From Novosphingobium sp. Chol11 (GTDB lineage Bacteria > Pseudomonadota > Alphaproteobacteria > Sphingomonadales > Sphingomonadaceae): DNA of 49,591 nucleotides. A program made the position numbers and the translations under genes. Below are positions 26,932-36,231 of this stretch, piece after piece. Position 1 is the stretch's first letter. Each line of letters begins with the position of its first letter. The stretch covers positions 222,720 through 272,310 of the forward strand of contig NZ_OBMU01000001.1 in assembly GCF_900218065.1 (NCBI RefSeq), in the 5' to 3' direction. The notes below the pieces were generated by a model. It was given only the letters and a program-made list of their open reading frames with translations. It was not told where the DNA came from and made no database searches.

Positions 26932-27627
26932 ATGGGTCACAAGAGCAATCCGATCGGTCTGCGCCTGCAGATCAACCGTACCTGGGACAGCCGCTGGTTC
27001 GCGGAAGGTGCCGACTATGGCCGTCTGCTGCTGGAGGATCTGAAGATCCGCCAGTATATCATGAAGAACCTGCCGCAGGCCGCGATCTCCAAGGTCGTGA
27101 TCGAGCGTCCCGCCAAGCTGTGCCGCGTGTCGATCTACGCTGCCCGTCCCGGTGTCATCATCGGTAAGAAGGGCGCGGACATCGAGAAGCTGCGCAAGAA
27201 GCTGGGCAGCCTGACCTCTTCGGACGTCAGCCTGAACATCGTCGAAATCCGCAAGCCGGAAATCGACTCCAAGCTCGTTGCGCAGGGTATCGCCGACCAG
27301 CTGGAACGCCGCGTTGCTTTCCGTCGCGCCATGAAGCGTGCGGTGCAGTCGGCTCTTCGCTTGGGCGCTGAAGGCATCAAGATCACCTGCGGCGGCCGTC
27401 TGGGCGGCGCAGAGATCGCGCGTGTCGAATGGTATCGCGAAGGCCGCGTTCCGCTGCACACGCTGCGCGCGAATGTCGACTATGCCGAAGCAACCGCGCA
27501 CACGGCTTATGGCGTTTGCGGCATCAAGGTGTGGATCTTCAAGGGCGAGATTCTCGGCCATGATCCGTTCGCGACCGACCGGCTGATGCTGGAGGCTCAG
27601 ACCTCCGGCGTGCGCCCGGCACGCTGA
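26932..27627 (+). CDS. rpsC: 30S ribosomal protein S3
   Basis: 231 residues. S3 lines the mRNA entry channel and has helicase activity with S4. The type II KH domain is visible with [21 protein letters not shown] (about 66-86). The C-terminal domain contains [26 protein letters not shown] and GVKVWI-like [15 protein letters not shown]. Standard place between rplV and rplP. Confidence 0.98.
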   Translation: MGHKSNPIGLRLQINRTWDSRWFAEGADYGRLLLEDLKIRQYIMKNLPQAAISKVVIERPAKLCRVSIYAARPGVIIGKKGADIEKLRKKLGSLTSSDVSLNIVEIRKPEIDSKLVAQGIADQLERRVAFRRAMKRAVQSALRLGAEGIKITCGGRLGGAEIARVEWYREGRVPLHTLRANVDYAEATAHTAYGVCGIKVWIFKGEILGHDPFATDRLMLEAQTSGVRPAR

Positions 27628-27648
27628 GAATAAGGTAGGTATAGCGTC

Positions 27649-28080
27649 ATGCTGCAACCGAAAAAAATGAAGTTCCGCAAGACCTTCAAGGGTCGGATCA
27701 AGGGCGACGCCAAGGGCGGTTCGGCTCTGAACTTCGGCGCCTATGGTCTGAAGGCTCTGGAACCCGAGCGCGTTACCGCACGCCAGATCGAAGCGGCCCG
27801 GCGCGCGATCCAGCGTCACCTTCGCCGTCAGGGCCGTCTGTGGATCCGCGTGTTCCCCGACGTGCCGGTGTCGAAGAAGCCCGCCGAAGTCCGTCAGGGT
27901 AAGGGTAAGGGGTCGGTCGAATATTGGGCAGCTCGCGTCAAGCCGGGCCGCATCCTGTTCGAACTGGACGGCGTGCCCGGCCCGCTCGCAGCAGAGGCTT
28001 TCTCGCGCGCCGCGATGAAGCTGCCGATCAAGACGAAGGTTGTCGCTCGCCTCGGCGACACCTCCCACCTGGAGGGTTAA
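27649..28080 (+). CDS. rplP: 50S ribosomal protein L16
   Basis: 143 residues. L16 positions the A-site tRNA elbow. It begins [20 protein letters not shown], and contains [23 protein letters not shown] and [21 protein letters not shown], the conserved loop with the arginine that is hydroxylated in some bacteria. rpmC follows 3 bp later. Confidence 0.98.
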   Translation: MLQPKKMKFRKTFKGRIKGDAKGGSALNFGAYGLKALEPERVTARQIEAARRAIQRHLRRQGRLWIRVFPDVPVSKKPAEVRQGKGKGSVEYWAARVKPGRILFELDGVPGPLAAEAFSRAAMKLPIKTKVVARLGDTSHLEG

Positions 28081-28083
28081 TCC

Positions 28084-28287
28084 GTGGCGAATGTAGCTGA
28101 CCTCAAGACCAAGTCGGACGACGAGCTGTCGACCGAGCTCAACAACCTGAAGCGTGAGCAGTTCAATCTGCGCTTCCAGGCGGCCACCAACCAGCTGGAA
28201 AAGCCCAGCCGCGTGCGTGAAGTCCGCCGGTCGATCGCGCAGATCAAGACCCTTCAGTCCGAGCGTTCGCGCTCGGCTGCGAAGTAA
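28084..28287 (+). CDS. rpmC: 50S ribosomal protein L29
   Basis: 67 residues from a GTG start at 28084, four bases after the rplP stop. Two long helices, [28 protein letters not shown] and [21 protein letters not shown], give the L29 hairpin near the tunnel exit. A GGAGG sits inside the rplP end, with good spacing. Confidence 0.96.
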   Translation: MANVADLKTKSDDELSTELNNLKREQFNLRFQAATNQLEKPSRVREVRRSIAQIKTLQSERSRSAAK

Positions 28288-28302
28288 GAAGGAAATCACA
28301 CG

Positions 28303-28566
28303 ATGCCCAAGCGCGTGCTGACGGGAACGGTGGTTTCCGACAAGACCGACAAGACGGTGGTGGTTCGCGTGGAGCGCAAGGTTAAGCATGCGCTCTACGG
28401 CAAGATCATTCGCCGTTCGAAGAAGTACCATGCCCATGACGAGGGCAATGTCTACAAGGAAGGCGAAACGGTCCGCATCGAAGAGACCGCTCCGATTTCC
28501 AAGCTCAAGACCTGGAAGGTTATCGAGCGCGTGGACACCCACAAGTCGCCCGAAACGGCGGCCTGA
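28303..28566 (+). CDS. rpsQ: 30S ribosomal protein S17
   Basis: 87 residues with the OB-fold pattern of S17: [42 protein letters not shown]. It is an early 16S rRNA binder. The 164-bp gap to rplN has no gene; I see only loose inverted repeats there, and this is the usual junction of the S10 and spc operons. Confidence 0.98.
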   Translation: MPKRVLTGTVVSDKTDKTVVVRVERKVKHALYGKIIRRSKKYHAHDEGNVYKEGETVRIEETAPISKLKTWKVIERVDTHKSPETAA

Positions 28567-28730
28567 GGTTAGTCACCGGCCGTAGGGGTCGAAATTTCGG
28601 ACGCGGGGCTGGCCTTTTCCTTCGGGAGAGGTTACAGGCCCGCGCTTCGTGTTTCGAATCTTCCGGTCGAAACTCGAATTCGGAACCGCCGGGATAGTCT
28701 CGGTAGGCCAGACAAGAAGGAACCGGATCC

Positions 28731-29099
28731 ATGATCCAGATGCAATCCAATCTTGACGTCGCTGACAACAGCGGCGCCAAGCGCGTCCAGTGCATCAAGG
28801 TGCTGGGCGGCTCGAAGCGTCGCTTCGCGAGCGTGGGCGACATCATCGTCGTCTCGATCAAGGAAGCTGCGCCTCGTGGCAAGGTGAAGAAGGGTGACGT
28901 GCATCGCGCGGTCATCGTGCGCACCGCCAAGGACGTGCGTCGCGCTGACGGCAGCGTGATTCGCTTCGACGGCAACGCCGCTGTGCTGATCAACAAGAAC
29001 GAGGAGCCGATCGGCACCCGTATCTTTGGCCCGGTCGTTCGCGAACTGCGCGCCAAGAAGCACATGAAGATCATCAGCCTTGCTCCTGAGGTGCTGTAA
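28731..29099 (+). CDS. rplN: 50S ribosomal protein L14
   Basis: 122 residues beginning [20 protein letters not shown], the family signature, followed by [25 protein letters not shown] and [14 protein letters not shown]14 forms part of the inter-subunit bridge with 16S h14. It opens the spc operon. Its stop overlaps the rplX start (TAATG). Confidence 0.98.
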   Translation: MIQMQSNLDVADNSGAKRVQCIKVLGGSKRRFASVGDIIVVSIKEAAPRGKVKKGDVHRAVIVRTAKDVRRADGSVIRFDGNAAVLINKNEEPIGTRIFGPVVRELRAKKHMKIISLAPEVL

Positions 29100-29410
29100 T
29101 GAGCGCTGCTAGAATCAAGAAGGGCGACAAGGTCGTCATCCTGGCTGGCAAGGACAAGGGCCGCACGGGCGCTGTCCTGCAGGTCATGCCGAAGGACGAT
29201 AAGGTGCTGGTGGAAGGCATCAACGTGCATGCGCGTCATCGCAAGCCTGACCAGGCGAACCCGCAGGGTGGCATCGAGCGCAAGCCCGCGCCGCTTCACA
29301 TTTCGAACGTCGCTGTCGCCGACAAGGATGGCAAGCCGACCCGCGTCCGTTTCGAGGACCGCGACGGCAAGAAGGTCCGCGTCGCCGTCAAGTCCGGTGA
29401 GGTGCTGTAA
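29099..29410 (+). CDS. rplX: 50S ribosomal protein L24
   Basis: 103 residues. L24 starts large-subunit assembly. The KOW motif [24 protein letters not shown] is clear (about 6-29), followed by [28 protein letters not shown]. It overlaps both rplN and rplE by one base, indicating coupled translation. Confidence 0.98.
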   Translation: MSAARIKKGDKVVILAGKDKGRTGAVLQVMPKDDKVLVEGINVHARHRKPDQANPQGGIERKPAPLHISNVAVADKDGKPTRVRFEDRDGKKVRVAVKSGEVL

Positions 29411-29982
29411 TGAGCGAGAAGTACACTCCGCGCTCCAAGTCGCTATATGACGCCGAGATCGCCAAGGCGATGACCGAGAAGTTCGGTTACAAGAACGTCA
29501 TGGAAGTGCCCAAGATCGAGAAGATCACGCTCAACATGGGCGTTGGCGAAGCGACCCAGGACAAGAAGAAGGTCACGTCGGCCGCCGAGGAAATGGAACT
29601 GATCGCCGGTCAGAAGCCGGTCATCACCAAGGCTCGCAAGTCGATCGCGCAGTTCAAGCTGCGTGAAGGCATGCCGATCGGCGCCAAGGTCACGCTGCGT
29701 CGTGAACGCATGTACGAGTTTCTTGATCGCCTGATCAACATCGCTCTGCCCCGCGTGCGCGACTTCCGTGGTCTTAATCCGAAGAGCTTCGACGGCCGTG
29801 GCAACTACGCCTTCGGCATCAAGGAGCAGATCATCTTCCCCGAGATCAACTATGACCGCATCGACAAGGTGCGCGGCATGGACATTATCGTGACCACCAC
29901 GGCGAAGACGGACGAGGAAGCGCGCGAACTGCTGCGTCTTTTCGGTTTCCCCTTCCCGATTGAAGAGAAGCAGGCGGCCTGA
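29410..29982 (+). CDS. rplE: 50S ribosomal protein L5
   Basis: 190 residues. L5 binds 5S rRNA and P-site tRNA. Landmarks are [44 protein letters not shown] and [18 protein letters not shown]. In E. coli the S8 operator lies near the start of this gene; here the notable hairpin is after it, over the rpsN ribosome binding site. Confidence 0.98.
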   Translation: MSEKYTPRSKSLYDAEIAKAMTEKFGYKNVMEVPKIEKITLNMGVGEATQDKKKVTSAAEEMELIAGQKPVITKARKSIAQFKLREGMPIGAKVTLRRERMYEFLDRLINIALPRVRDFRGLNPKSFDGRGNYAFGIKEQIIFPEINYDRIDKVRGMDIIVTTTAKTDEEARELLRLFGFPFPIEEKQAA

Positions 29983-29993
29983 ACGGGTCCCGC

Positions 29994-30023
29994 TTCTCTT
30001 TCCAGACACCCAAGGAAAGAGAA
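29994..30023 (+). promoter_or_regulatory. Hairpin covering the rpsN ribosome binding site
   Basis: TTCTCTTTCC pairs perfectly with GGAAAGAGAA around a 10-nt loop. The 3' arm includes the purine-rich AAGGAAAGAGAA that must serve as Shine-Dalgarno for rpsN at 30032. This could be a translational operator or limit rpsN expression when rplE is not being translated. Confidence 0.5.
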
Positions 30024-30031
30024 CTTAAGTC

Positions 30032-30337
30032 ATGGCGAAACTGAGTTCGATCAACAAGAATGAGCGCCGCAAGAAGCTGGTGAAGAAATATGCCGGCCGC
30101 TATGCGAAGCTCAAGGCGATCGCGAATGATACCGCGGCCGACGACAGCGATCGTCTGATCGCGCGTCTGAAGATGGCGGAGATCCCCCGCAACGGCAATC
30201 CGACCCGTATCCGGAACCGCTGCGAACTGACGGGGCGTCCCCGCGCTTATTACCGCAAATTCCGCCTCTGCCGCGTGCAGCTGCGTGATCTGGCCAACAA
30301 GGGCCTGATCCCCGGCGTCACCAAGTCGAGCTGGTAA
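30032..30337 (+). CDS. rpsN: 30S ribosomal protein S14 (zinc-independent form)
   Basis: 101 residues. It is the long form without the CxxC zinc ribbon, as in other alphaproteobacteria. It begins [20 protein letters not shown] and contains [35 protein letters not shown], ending SSW. A 10-bp stem covers its ribosome binding site. rpsH follows 12 bp later. Confidence 0.98.
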   Translation: MAKLSSINKNERRKKLVKKYAGRYAKLKAIANDTAADDSDRLIARLKMAEIPRNGNPTRIRNRCELTGRPRAYYRKFRLCRVQLRDLANKGLIPGVTKSSW

Positions 30338-30349
30338 GGATCATTTGAG

Positions 30350-30745
30350 ATGGCATTGACCGATCCCCTGGGTGATATGCTCACCCGCATCCGCAACGGG
30401 CAGCAGGCGAAGAAGGACAGCGTTGTGTCCCCCGCTTCGAAGCTCCGCGCCCGCGTGCTCGACGTGCTCCAGCGCGAAGGCTATATCCGTGGTTATTCCG
30501 AGGAAGCCCTCGGCAAGCACCCCGGCCTGCGCATCGAGTTGAAATATTTCGAAGGCCAGCCGGCGATCAAGCACGTCGCCCGCGTCTCGAAGCCCGGCCG
30601 TCGCGTCTATTCGGGTTCCAAGGAACTGCCGGTGGTTCGCAATGGCCTGGGCATCACCATTGTCTCGACGCCCCGTGGCGTTCTGTCCGACGCCGAAGCG
30701 CGTGAGCAGAATGTCGGCGGCGAAGTGCTGGCGGAGGTGTTCTGA
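30350..30745 (+). CDS. rpsH: 30S ribosomal protein S8
   Basis: 131 residues beginning [21 protein letters not shown]8 is a primary 16S binder, and in E. coli it is the translational repressor of the spc operon. The C-terminal RNA-binding block is [33 protein letters not shown]. It overlaps rplF by one base. Confidence 0.98.
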   Translation: MALTDPLGDMLTRIRNGQQAKKDSVVSPASKLRARVLDVLQREGYIRGYSEEALGKHPGLRIELKYFEGQPAIKHVARVSKPGRRVYSGSKELPVVRNGLGITIVSTPRGVLSDAEAREQNVGGEVLAEVF

Positions 30746-31278
30746 TGAGCCGTACTGGTAAGAAGCCGGTTACCGTCCCGTCGGGCGTCACCGCCGCCAT
30801 CGAAGGCGGTCAGCTGTCGGTGAAGGGCCCGAAGGGCACCCTGTCGCTGCCGCTAGCTGACGAAGTGACCTACAGCATCGAAGACGGTTCGATCGCGGTA
30901 AAGCCCGCCAATGACAGCAAGCGCGCTCGCGCGTTCTGGGGCATGCAGCGCACGCTGATCGCAAACCTGATCACCGGTGTGACCGAAGGGTACACCAAGA
31001 AGCTGCTAATCACCGGCGTCGGCTACCGTGCCAACGCTCAGGGCAAGACCCTGAAGCTTCAGCTCGGCTATAGCCACGACGTCGATTTCGCGGTGCCTGA
31101 AGGCATCGAGATCAAGACCCCGGATAACACCACGGTCGAGATCAGCGGCATCGACAAGCAGAAGGTGGGTCAGGTTGCCGCCGAGATCCGCCGCTGGCGT
31201 AAGCCCGAACCCTATAAGGGCAAGGGTATCAAGTACGCCGGCGAGTTCATCTTCCGCAAGGAAGGGAAGAAGAAGTAA
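30745..31278 (+). CDS. rplF: 50S ribosomal protein L6
   Basis: 177 residues, as in E. coli. L6 lies next to the sarcin-ricin loop. Two repeated folds are visible; the second ends with [30 protein letters not shown], the family signature. The stop is directly followed by the rplR start. Confidence 0.98.
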   Translation: MSRTGKKPVTVPSGVTAAIEGGQLSVKGPKGTLSLPLADEVTYSIEDGSIAVKPANDSKRARAFWGMQRTLIANLITGVTEGYTKKLLITGVGYRANAQGKTLKLQLGYSHDVDFAVPEGIEIKTPDNTTVEISGIDKQKVGQVAAEIRRWRKPEPYKGKGIKYAGEFIFRKEGKKK

Positions 31279-31279
31279 G

Positions 31280-31633
31280 ATGGCAAAGCTTTCCCTCTTC
31301 GCGCGGCGTCGCCGCCGCGTCCGCACCGCGCTCAAGGCTGTTTCAGGCACACGTCCGCGCCTTAGCGTCCACCGTTCGGGCCGTCATATCTACGCCCAGG
31401 TCATCGACGATGCGCAGGGCAAGACCCTGGCCGCCGCGTCGACCCTGGACAAGGATGTGCGCGGCAAGACCGGTGCCACTTCCGAAGCCGCTGCCGATGT
31501 CGGCAAGCGCGTCGCTGCTGCGGCGACTGCTGCTGGCGTTACCCAGGTCGTGTTCGACCGTGGTGGCTTCCTGTTCCATGGCCGCGTCAAGGCGCTGGCC
31601 GATGCGGCCCGTGAAGCCGGGCTGGAGTTCTGA
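31280..31633 (+). CDS. rplR: 50S ribosomal protein L18
   Basis: 117 residues from ATG 31280 ([20 protein letters not shown]); the longer open frame reads through the end of rplF and is not real. L18 helps L5 bind 5S r[23 protein letters not shown] and [26 protein letters not shown] are conserved. Confidence 0.97.
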   Translation: MAKLSLFARRRRRVRTALKAVSGTRPRLSVHRSGRHIYAQVIDDAQGKTLAAASTLDKDVRGKTGATSEAAADVGKRVAAAATAAGVTQVVFDRGGFLFHGRVKALADAAREAGLEF

Positions 31634-31635
31634 TC

Positions 31636-32355
31636 ATGGCTGACGAAAACGATATCCAGGCCCAGCCGGGCGCACCTGCTGCCGTTGAAGGCGGCGAGCA
31701 GTTCGAAAATCGCGGTCCCGGCCGTGGCCGTGGCCGTGGCGGCGACCGCAACCGTGGCGAGCGCGGCGGCCGTGGCCGTCGGGACGACCGTCGGGGTGGC
31801 AACCGCGACGAGGAGCAGGGTGAAGAGCTGATCGAGAAGCTGGTTCACATCAACCGCGTCTCGAAGACCGTCAAGGGCGGTAAACGCTTCGGCTTCGCGG
31901 CTCTGGTCGTCGTCGGCGACGGCAAGGGCCGTGCGGGCTTCGGTCATGGCAAGGCGCGCGAAGTGCCGGAAGCCATCAGCAAGGCGACAGCTTCGGCCAA
32001 GAAGGCGATGGTTCGCGTTCCGCTGAAGGAAGGCCGCACGCTGCACCATGATGGCCTTGGCCATTTCGGGGCGGGCAAGGTGACGGTTCGTTCGGCTCCG
32101 GCCGGTACGGGCATCATCGCCGGTGGCCCGATGCGCGCTGTGTTCGAAAGCCTCGGCGTCGCTGACGTCGTGACGAAGTCGAACGGCACTTCGAACCCCT
32201 ACAACATGATCCGGGCGACCTTCGCGGCGCTGGGTGAACAGGTCAGCCCCAAGGCTGTGGCGCAGCGTCGCGGCAAGAAGGTTGCCGACCTGCTTCGTCG
32301 CGGTGGTGCCTCGGCCGAAGTCGCTCAGGCCGACGCCGAAGCGATTGCGGAGTAA
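31636..32355 (+). CDS. rpsE: 30S ribosomal protein S5 with RG-rich N-terminal extension
   Basis: 239 residues, about 70 longer than in E. coli. The extra N-terminus (about 20-58) is packed with R, G and D in RGRG and RGGR patterns. The S5 core starts at [22 protein letters not shown], with [12 protein letters not shown] and the [15 protein letters not shown] motif. S5 is a decoding-fidelity protein at the mRNA entry. Similar extensions occur in some alphaproteobacteria (recall); a role in RNA contact is inference. Confidence 0.97.
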   Translation: MADENDIQAQPGAPAAVEGGEQFENRGPGRGRGRGGDRNRGERGGRGRRDDRRGGNRDEEQGEELIEKLVHINRVSKTVKGGKRFGFAALVVVGDGKGRAGFGHGKAREVPEAISKATASAKKAMVRVPLKEGRTLHHDGLGHFGAGKVTVRSAPAGTGIIAGGPMRAVFESLGVADVVTKSNGTSNPYNMIRATFAALGEQVSPKAVAQRRGKKVADLLRRGGASAEVAQADAEAIAE

Positions 32356-32361
32356 GAGAGC

Positions 32362-32538
32362 ATGGCGAAGATCAAGATCAAGCAGATCGGTTCGCCGATC
32401 CGCCGTCCCGAAGCCCAGAAGAAGATTCTGATCGGCCTCGGCCTTGGCAAGATGCACCGCGTGGTGGAGCTGGAAGACACCGCGGAAGTCCGCGGTGCCA
32501 TTGCCAAGCTCCCCCACATGGTAGCAGTGGTCGACTGA
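32362..32538 (+). CDS. rpmD: 50S ribosomal protein L30
   Basis: 58 residues: [19 protein letters not shown], then [20 protein letters not shown] and a C-terminal strand HMVAVVD. It follows rpsE by 6 bp with a GAGAG-type RBS. The 210-bp gap to rplO carries a repeat, breaking the usual tight spacing. Confidence 0.96.
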   Translation: MAKIKIKQIGSPIRRPEAQKKILIGLGLGKMHRVVELEDTAEVRGAIAKLPHMVAVVD

Positions 32539-32544
32539 CCCGTT

Positions 32545-32707
32545 CCTCTCCCGGAAGCGGGAGAGGATATGCAGCCTTGCCGCGCAAGCGGTTGGCGGAG
32601 TTGGAGAGGGTGGGACCAAGCGCAACGCTTCGGCAAGCCCTCACAATTGCAACTAAGGGCCGCTGCGCGTCCCTAAGTATCCTTGCCTCTCCCGCCTGCG
32701 GGAGGGG
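32545..32707. repeat. REP-type hairpins between rpmD and rplO
   Basis: The left hairpin is CCTCTCCCG-GAAG-CGGGAGAGG (32545-32566). The right hairpin is CCTCTCCCGC-CT-GCGGGAGGGG (32686-32707). The same CTCCCG/CGGGAG cores recur at 41927-42039. The element sits inside the spc operon and must be transcribed with it. Confidence 0.7.
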
Positions 32708-32748
32708 CATCATCTTTTCAGCGCGAACATAGCGAAAGCGAGTGCACA

Positions 32749-33273
32749 ATGACGAAGCTTAACGAACTCAATGACAATGCCGGCGCCCGCAAGGGCCGGA
32801 TGCGCGTCGGCCGTGGTATCGGCTCGGGCAAGGGCAAGACCGCCGGTCGCGGCCAGAAGGGTGCGAAGGCGCGTTCGGGCGTCAGCATCAACGGCTTCGA
32901 GGGTGGCCAGATGCCGCTCCACATGCGTCTGCCGAAGCGCGGCTTCAACAACATCTTCGCCAAGGATTACGCGATCGTGAACCTGGGCGCTCTGCAGAAG
33001 GCGATCGACGCGGGCAAGCTCGACGCCAATGCCACGATCGACCATGCAGCGCTCAAGGGCGCTGCTCTGGCGCGGGGCGGCAAGGACGGTGTCCGTCTGC
33101 TCGCCAAGGGCGAACTGACGGCCAAGGTCAACCTGCTCGTCGCTGGTGCGTCGAAGGGCGCTGTCGAAGCGGTCGAGAAGGCTGGCGGCAAGGTCGAAGT
33201 GATCGCCGTCGTTCCGGCTGCGGAAAAGGCCGCTGCCAAAAAGGGTAGCGCCAAGGCCGCCAAGAAGGCTTGA
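32749..33273 (+). CDS. rplO: 50S ribosomal protein L15
   Basis: 174 residues from ATG 32749 ([20 protein letters not shown]); an upstream in-frame stretch falls in the repeat and is not counted. L15 organises late large-subunit assembly. [22 protein letters not shown] and [20 protein letters not shown] are diagnostic. The C-terminus has an Ala/Lys-rich tail, making it longer than in E. coli (144). Confidence 0.97.
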   Translation: MTKLNELNDNAGARKGRMRVGRGIGSGKGKTAGRGQKGAKARSGVSINGFEGGQMPLHMRLPKRGFNNIFAKDYAIVNLGALQKAIDAGKLDANATIDHAALKGAALARGGKDGVRLLAKGELTAKVNLLVAGASKGAVEAVEKAGGKVEVIAVVPAAEKAAAKKGSAKAAKKA

Positions 33274-33298
33274 GCCAGGCCGCAAGGCTTGCAAGCAT

Positions 33299-33330
33299 GG
33301 CCCCGCTGCCCGATATGGGTAGGCGGGGCC
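33299..33330 (+). terminator. Terminator-like hairpin between rplO and secY
   Basis: GGCCCCGC pairs with GCGGGGCC, with an inner CCC/GGG pair, followed by TTGTATTTG. The stem is strong and the U tract interrupted. It lies in a 217-bp gap, so secY-adk may be partly uncoupled from the ribosomal genes or have its own promoter. Confidence 0.5.
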
Positions 33331-33490
33331 TTGTATTTGGGATCAAAAGACCCTCATTGTCGGCTCTGATGGAATTCAGAATGAATGGTGTGAATTTCCG
33401 AGTTCGACAGCGTGCGATCACCCCGCTAAGGGGTTAGCGATTCCGCTCCGGGTATCTCAATCCGGCAAGATGTTTTGAAGGGCAGCCAAG

Positions 33491-34855
33491 ATGGCATCGA
33501 GAGCCGACCAGCTCGCATCCAATCTCAGCCTGGCGAAGTTCAGCCAGGCGACCGACCTCAAGAAGCGCTTATGGTTCACGCTGGGCGCGCTGATCGTGTT
33601 CCGCTTTCTGAGCTTCGTTCCGTTGCCAGGCGTCGATCCGACCGCGCTCTCGCAGCTTTACGCGCAGACCAATGGCGGTGTCCTGGACATCTTCAATACC
33701 TTCTCTGGCGGGTCGCTTTCGCGCATGAGCCTGATTGCGCTCGGCGTCATGCCCTACATCACCGCCTCGATCGTGGTGCAGCTCGCGGCCAGCCTCTCGC
33801 CCCAACTCGCGGCGATCAAGAAGGAAGGCGAGAGCGGGCGTAAGAAGCTCAACCAATATACCCGTTACGGCACCGTCGGTCTGACCGCCGTGCAGGGCTA
33901 TTTCATCGCTGTAGGCCTCGAAAGCTTTGGGGCGCAGTCTGGCGTTCAGGCGGTGGTTGATCCTGGTTTCCTGTTCCGCATCGCTGCGGTTGTTTCGCTG
34001 ATCGGCGGGACGATGTTCCTGATGTGGCTGGGTGAGCAGATCACGTCGCGCGGCATTGGCAACGGCGTTTCGCTTATCATCATGGCCGGCATCGTCGCCC
34101 AGCTTCCCGTAACGCTGAGCAATTTGTTCAAGTCGGGCAGCGAAGGGTCCATTTCCGGCCTGCTGATCGTGATAGTCATCGCTCTGGCGGTAGGCCTGAT
34201 CCTGCTGATCTGCTTCATGGAGCGTGCGCAGCGCCGGGTGTTGATTCAATATCCCAAGCGCCAGACGCGCCAGGGTTTGATGCAGGCTGACCGGAGCCAT
34301 CTGCCGCTCAAGGTAAATACCGCAGGCGTGATCCCGCCGATCTTTGCCAGCTCGCTGTTGCTGATGCCGCTCACCATCTCGCAGTTCGCGGGCAATACCG
34401 TTGCTGGCGAGAGCAGACTCGGCGATTTCGTGCTGACGCTGAACCAATATCTGTCGCACGGCAGCCCGGTCTACATGGCGCTGTACGGCCTCGGCATCGT
34501 GTTCTTCTGCTTCTTCTACACGGCGGTTGTGTTCAATCCGGAAGAGACTGCCGACAATCTCAAGCGCAACGGCGGGTTCATCCCCGGCATCCGGCCGGGC
34601 AAGAACACGGAAAATTATCTGGACTATGTGCTGACCCGGATCACGGTCATCGGTGCGGCTTACCTGGCTATCATCTGCCTGGTGCCGGAATTTGCCATCG
34701 CGCGGGCGGGTATCCCCTTTTATCTGGGCGGGACTAGCCTGCTGATTGTGGTGAACGTCACCGTCGATACCGTGACCCAGATCCAGAGCCACTTGCTGGC
34801 CCATCAATATGGGGATCTGATCAAGAAGGCCAAGCTGAAGGGACGGCTCCGTTAA
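33491..34855 (+). CDS. secY: Protein translocase channel SecY
   Basis: 454 residues and ten predicted membrane helices. SecY is the export and insertion pore. Signature stretches are VPLPGVDPTAL, LGVMPYITASIVVQLAASLSP (helix 2), GNGVSLIIMAGIVAQLP and RRVLIQYPKRQTRQG, and the C-terminal loop GFIPGIRPGKNTENYLDYVL. It completes spc before adk. With yajC-secDF, two parts of the Sec machinery are in this window. Confidence 0.98.
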   Translation: MASRADQLASNLSLAKFSQATDLKKRLWFTLGALIVFRFLSFVPLPGVDPTALSQLYAQTNGGVLDIFNTFSGGSLSRMSLIALGVMPYITASIVVQLAASLSPQLAAIKKEGESGRKKLNQYTRYGTVGLTAVQGYFIAVGLESFGAQSGVQAVVDPGFLFRIAAVVSLIGGTMFLMWLGEQITSRGIGNGVSLIIMAGIVAQLPVTLSNLFKSGSEGSISGLLIVIVIALAVGLILLICFMERAQRRVLIQYPKRQTRQGLMQADRSHLPLKVNTAGVIPPIFASSLLLMPLTISQFAGNTVAGESRLGDFVLTLNQYLSHGSPVYMALYGLGIVFFCFFYTAVVFNPEETADNLKRNGGFIPGIRPGKNTENYLDYVLTRITVIGAAYLAIICLVPEFAIARAGIPFYLGGTSLLIVVNVTVDTVTQIQSHLLAHQYGDLIKKAKLKGRLR

Positions 34856-34897
34856 AGGCGCATCAGCGCCAGCGCGAGAACAGGGGAGTATGCGCAC

Positions 34898-35548
34898 ATG
34901 AATATCATTCTGCTGGGCCCTCCGGGAGCAGGTAAGGGCACGCAGGCGAGCCGTTTGGTCGAAGATCGCGGCATGGTGCAGTTGTCGACGGGCGACATGC
35001 TGCGCGCAGCGGTCAAGGCTCAGACGCCGGTTGGATTGAAGGCCAAGGCGGTGATGGAAGCAGGCGAGCTCGTTTCGGACGAAATCGTCTCCGGCATTAT
35101 CGGGGAAGCGTTGGATGGGCTCGCTACCGGCACGGGCGTGATCTTCGATGGTTATCCGCGTACCGAAGCGCAGGCGCATTCGCTTGACTCCATCCTTGCT
35201 GACCGCAGCCGTACGCTTGCTCATGTCATCGAACTTGATGTTGATGAGGACGCTCTGGTCGAGCGCATCACAGGCCGGTTTACCTGCGCGAGCTGTGGCG
35301 AAGGCTATCATGACAGCTTCAAGCAACCCAAAGTCGAGAATGAATGCGATAAATGCCACGGGCATGAGTTCAAGCGCCGCCCGGACGACAATGAAGAGAC
35401 TGTCCGCACCCGCATGGCGGAATATCGCGCCAAGACAGCTCCTATTCTCCCGATCTATGAGGCGCGGGGCATCGTGTCTCGAGTCGACGGCATGGCCGAC
35501 ATGGACGATGTGACCGCGGCGATCGCGGCCATATTGGATCGGCCCTGA
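34898..35548 (+). CDS. adk: Adenylate kinase
   Basis: 216 residues. It interconverts ATP + AMP and 2 ADP. The P-loop is GPPGAGKGTQA (about 7-17), the AMP site is LSTGDMLRAAV, and DGYPRTEAQA is the conserved NMP segment. The LID (about 126-165) keeps four cysteines, CxxC and CxxC, as in zinc-binding kinases. It follows secY by 42 bp, in which GGCGC/GCGCC forms a small hairpin. In most proteobacteria rpsM comes next; here it does not. Confidence 0.97.
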   Translation: MNIILLGPPGAGKGTQASRLVEDRGMVQLSTGDMLRAAVKAQTPVGLKAKAVMEAGELVSDEIVSGIIGEALDGLATGTGVIFDGYPRTEAQAHSLDSILADRSRTLAHVIELDVDEDALVERITGRFTCASCGEGYHDSFKQPKVENECDKCHGHEFKRRPDDNEETVRTRMAEYRAKTAPILPIYEARGIVSRVDGMADMDDVTAAIAAILDRP

Positions 35549-35591
35549 GCTTGCGCTAGTTTCTCCCGTCGCTCATCGACGGGGAAAGAGG

Positions 35592-36131
35592 ATGCGAGCT
35601 TGTATCCGGGCTGTCTTCATTACGGCTATCGCTGCCGGAACGACCGCGCAAGCCGAAGTCAAATCGGTCAATGATGTCGGCTTTTCGATCGCCAGCAACG
35701 TCCGGATCGATCGGGATGCCCGGTCGGTCTACGCGCTAATCGTCAAGCCTGCGCGGTGGTGGAGCAGCGAGCACAGCTATAGCGGTGATGCCGCCAACCT
35801 CAGCATGGATCCGCGAGCAGGTGGATGCTTTTGTGAACGGCTTTCGGGAGCGAACGGCAAAGCTGGTAGTGTCGAGCATGCACGTCTGATCTTGGCCGAG
35901 CCCTACAAGCGGGTGAGATTGTCCGGGGCTCTGGGGCCTTTGCAAGCCGATGCCGTCATCGGCACGCTTGAACTCACGATCATGCCATCCGATCGCGATG
36001 TGGAGGTGACCATGAGCTATATAGCAGCAGGCTATATGCGGATGGATTCGAAGCAGATGGCGCCAGCGATAGACAAGGTCTTGACTGAGCAACTCATGCG
36101 ATTGAAGCGCGTCGCGGAGCAGGGGGGCTGA
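35592..36131 (+). CDS. Secreted SRPBCC-like protein
   Basis: 179 residues with a signal peptide (about 1-21, ending AQAE). The mature part looks like a Bet v1/START (SRPBCC) domain: IRIDRDARSVYALIVKPARWWSSEHSY-like start, GCFCERLSGANGKAGSVEHARLILAEPYKRVRLSG, then DVEVTMSYIAAGY and a long C-terminal helix. Such domains bind hydrophobic ligands; the ligand is unknown. It is 43 bp after adk and on the same strand, occupying the place of rpsM. The fold call is by pattern only. Confidence 0.6.
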   Translation: MRACIRAVFITAIAAGTTAQAEVKSVNDVGFSIASNVRIDRDARSVYALIVKPARWWSSEHSYSGDAANLSMDPRAGGCFCERLSGANGKAGSVEHARLILAEPYKRVRLSGALGPLQADAVIGTLELTIMPSDRDVEVTMSYIAAGYMRMDSKQMAPAIDKVLTEQLMRLKRVAEQGG

Positions 36132-36231
36132 CGCCAGCCCAAGAACATATACCGCTTAGGCCCTATCCCCACGGTAAATTGTTCTTCCCATCTTAACCGA
36201 TTGATTGCTGTTTGATTGCTAATATGTCCGG

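Noticed and set aside
26410..28542. 710-codon open frame antisense to the S10 operon
   Set aside because: It spans several certain ribosomal genes on the plus strand; no independent RBS or domain.
33569..35365. 598-codon open frame antisense to secY and adk
   Set aside because: Mirror of two certain genes; no recognisable protein features.
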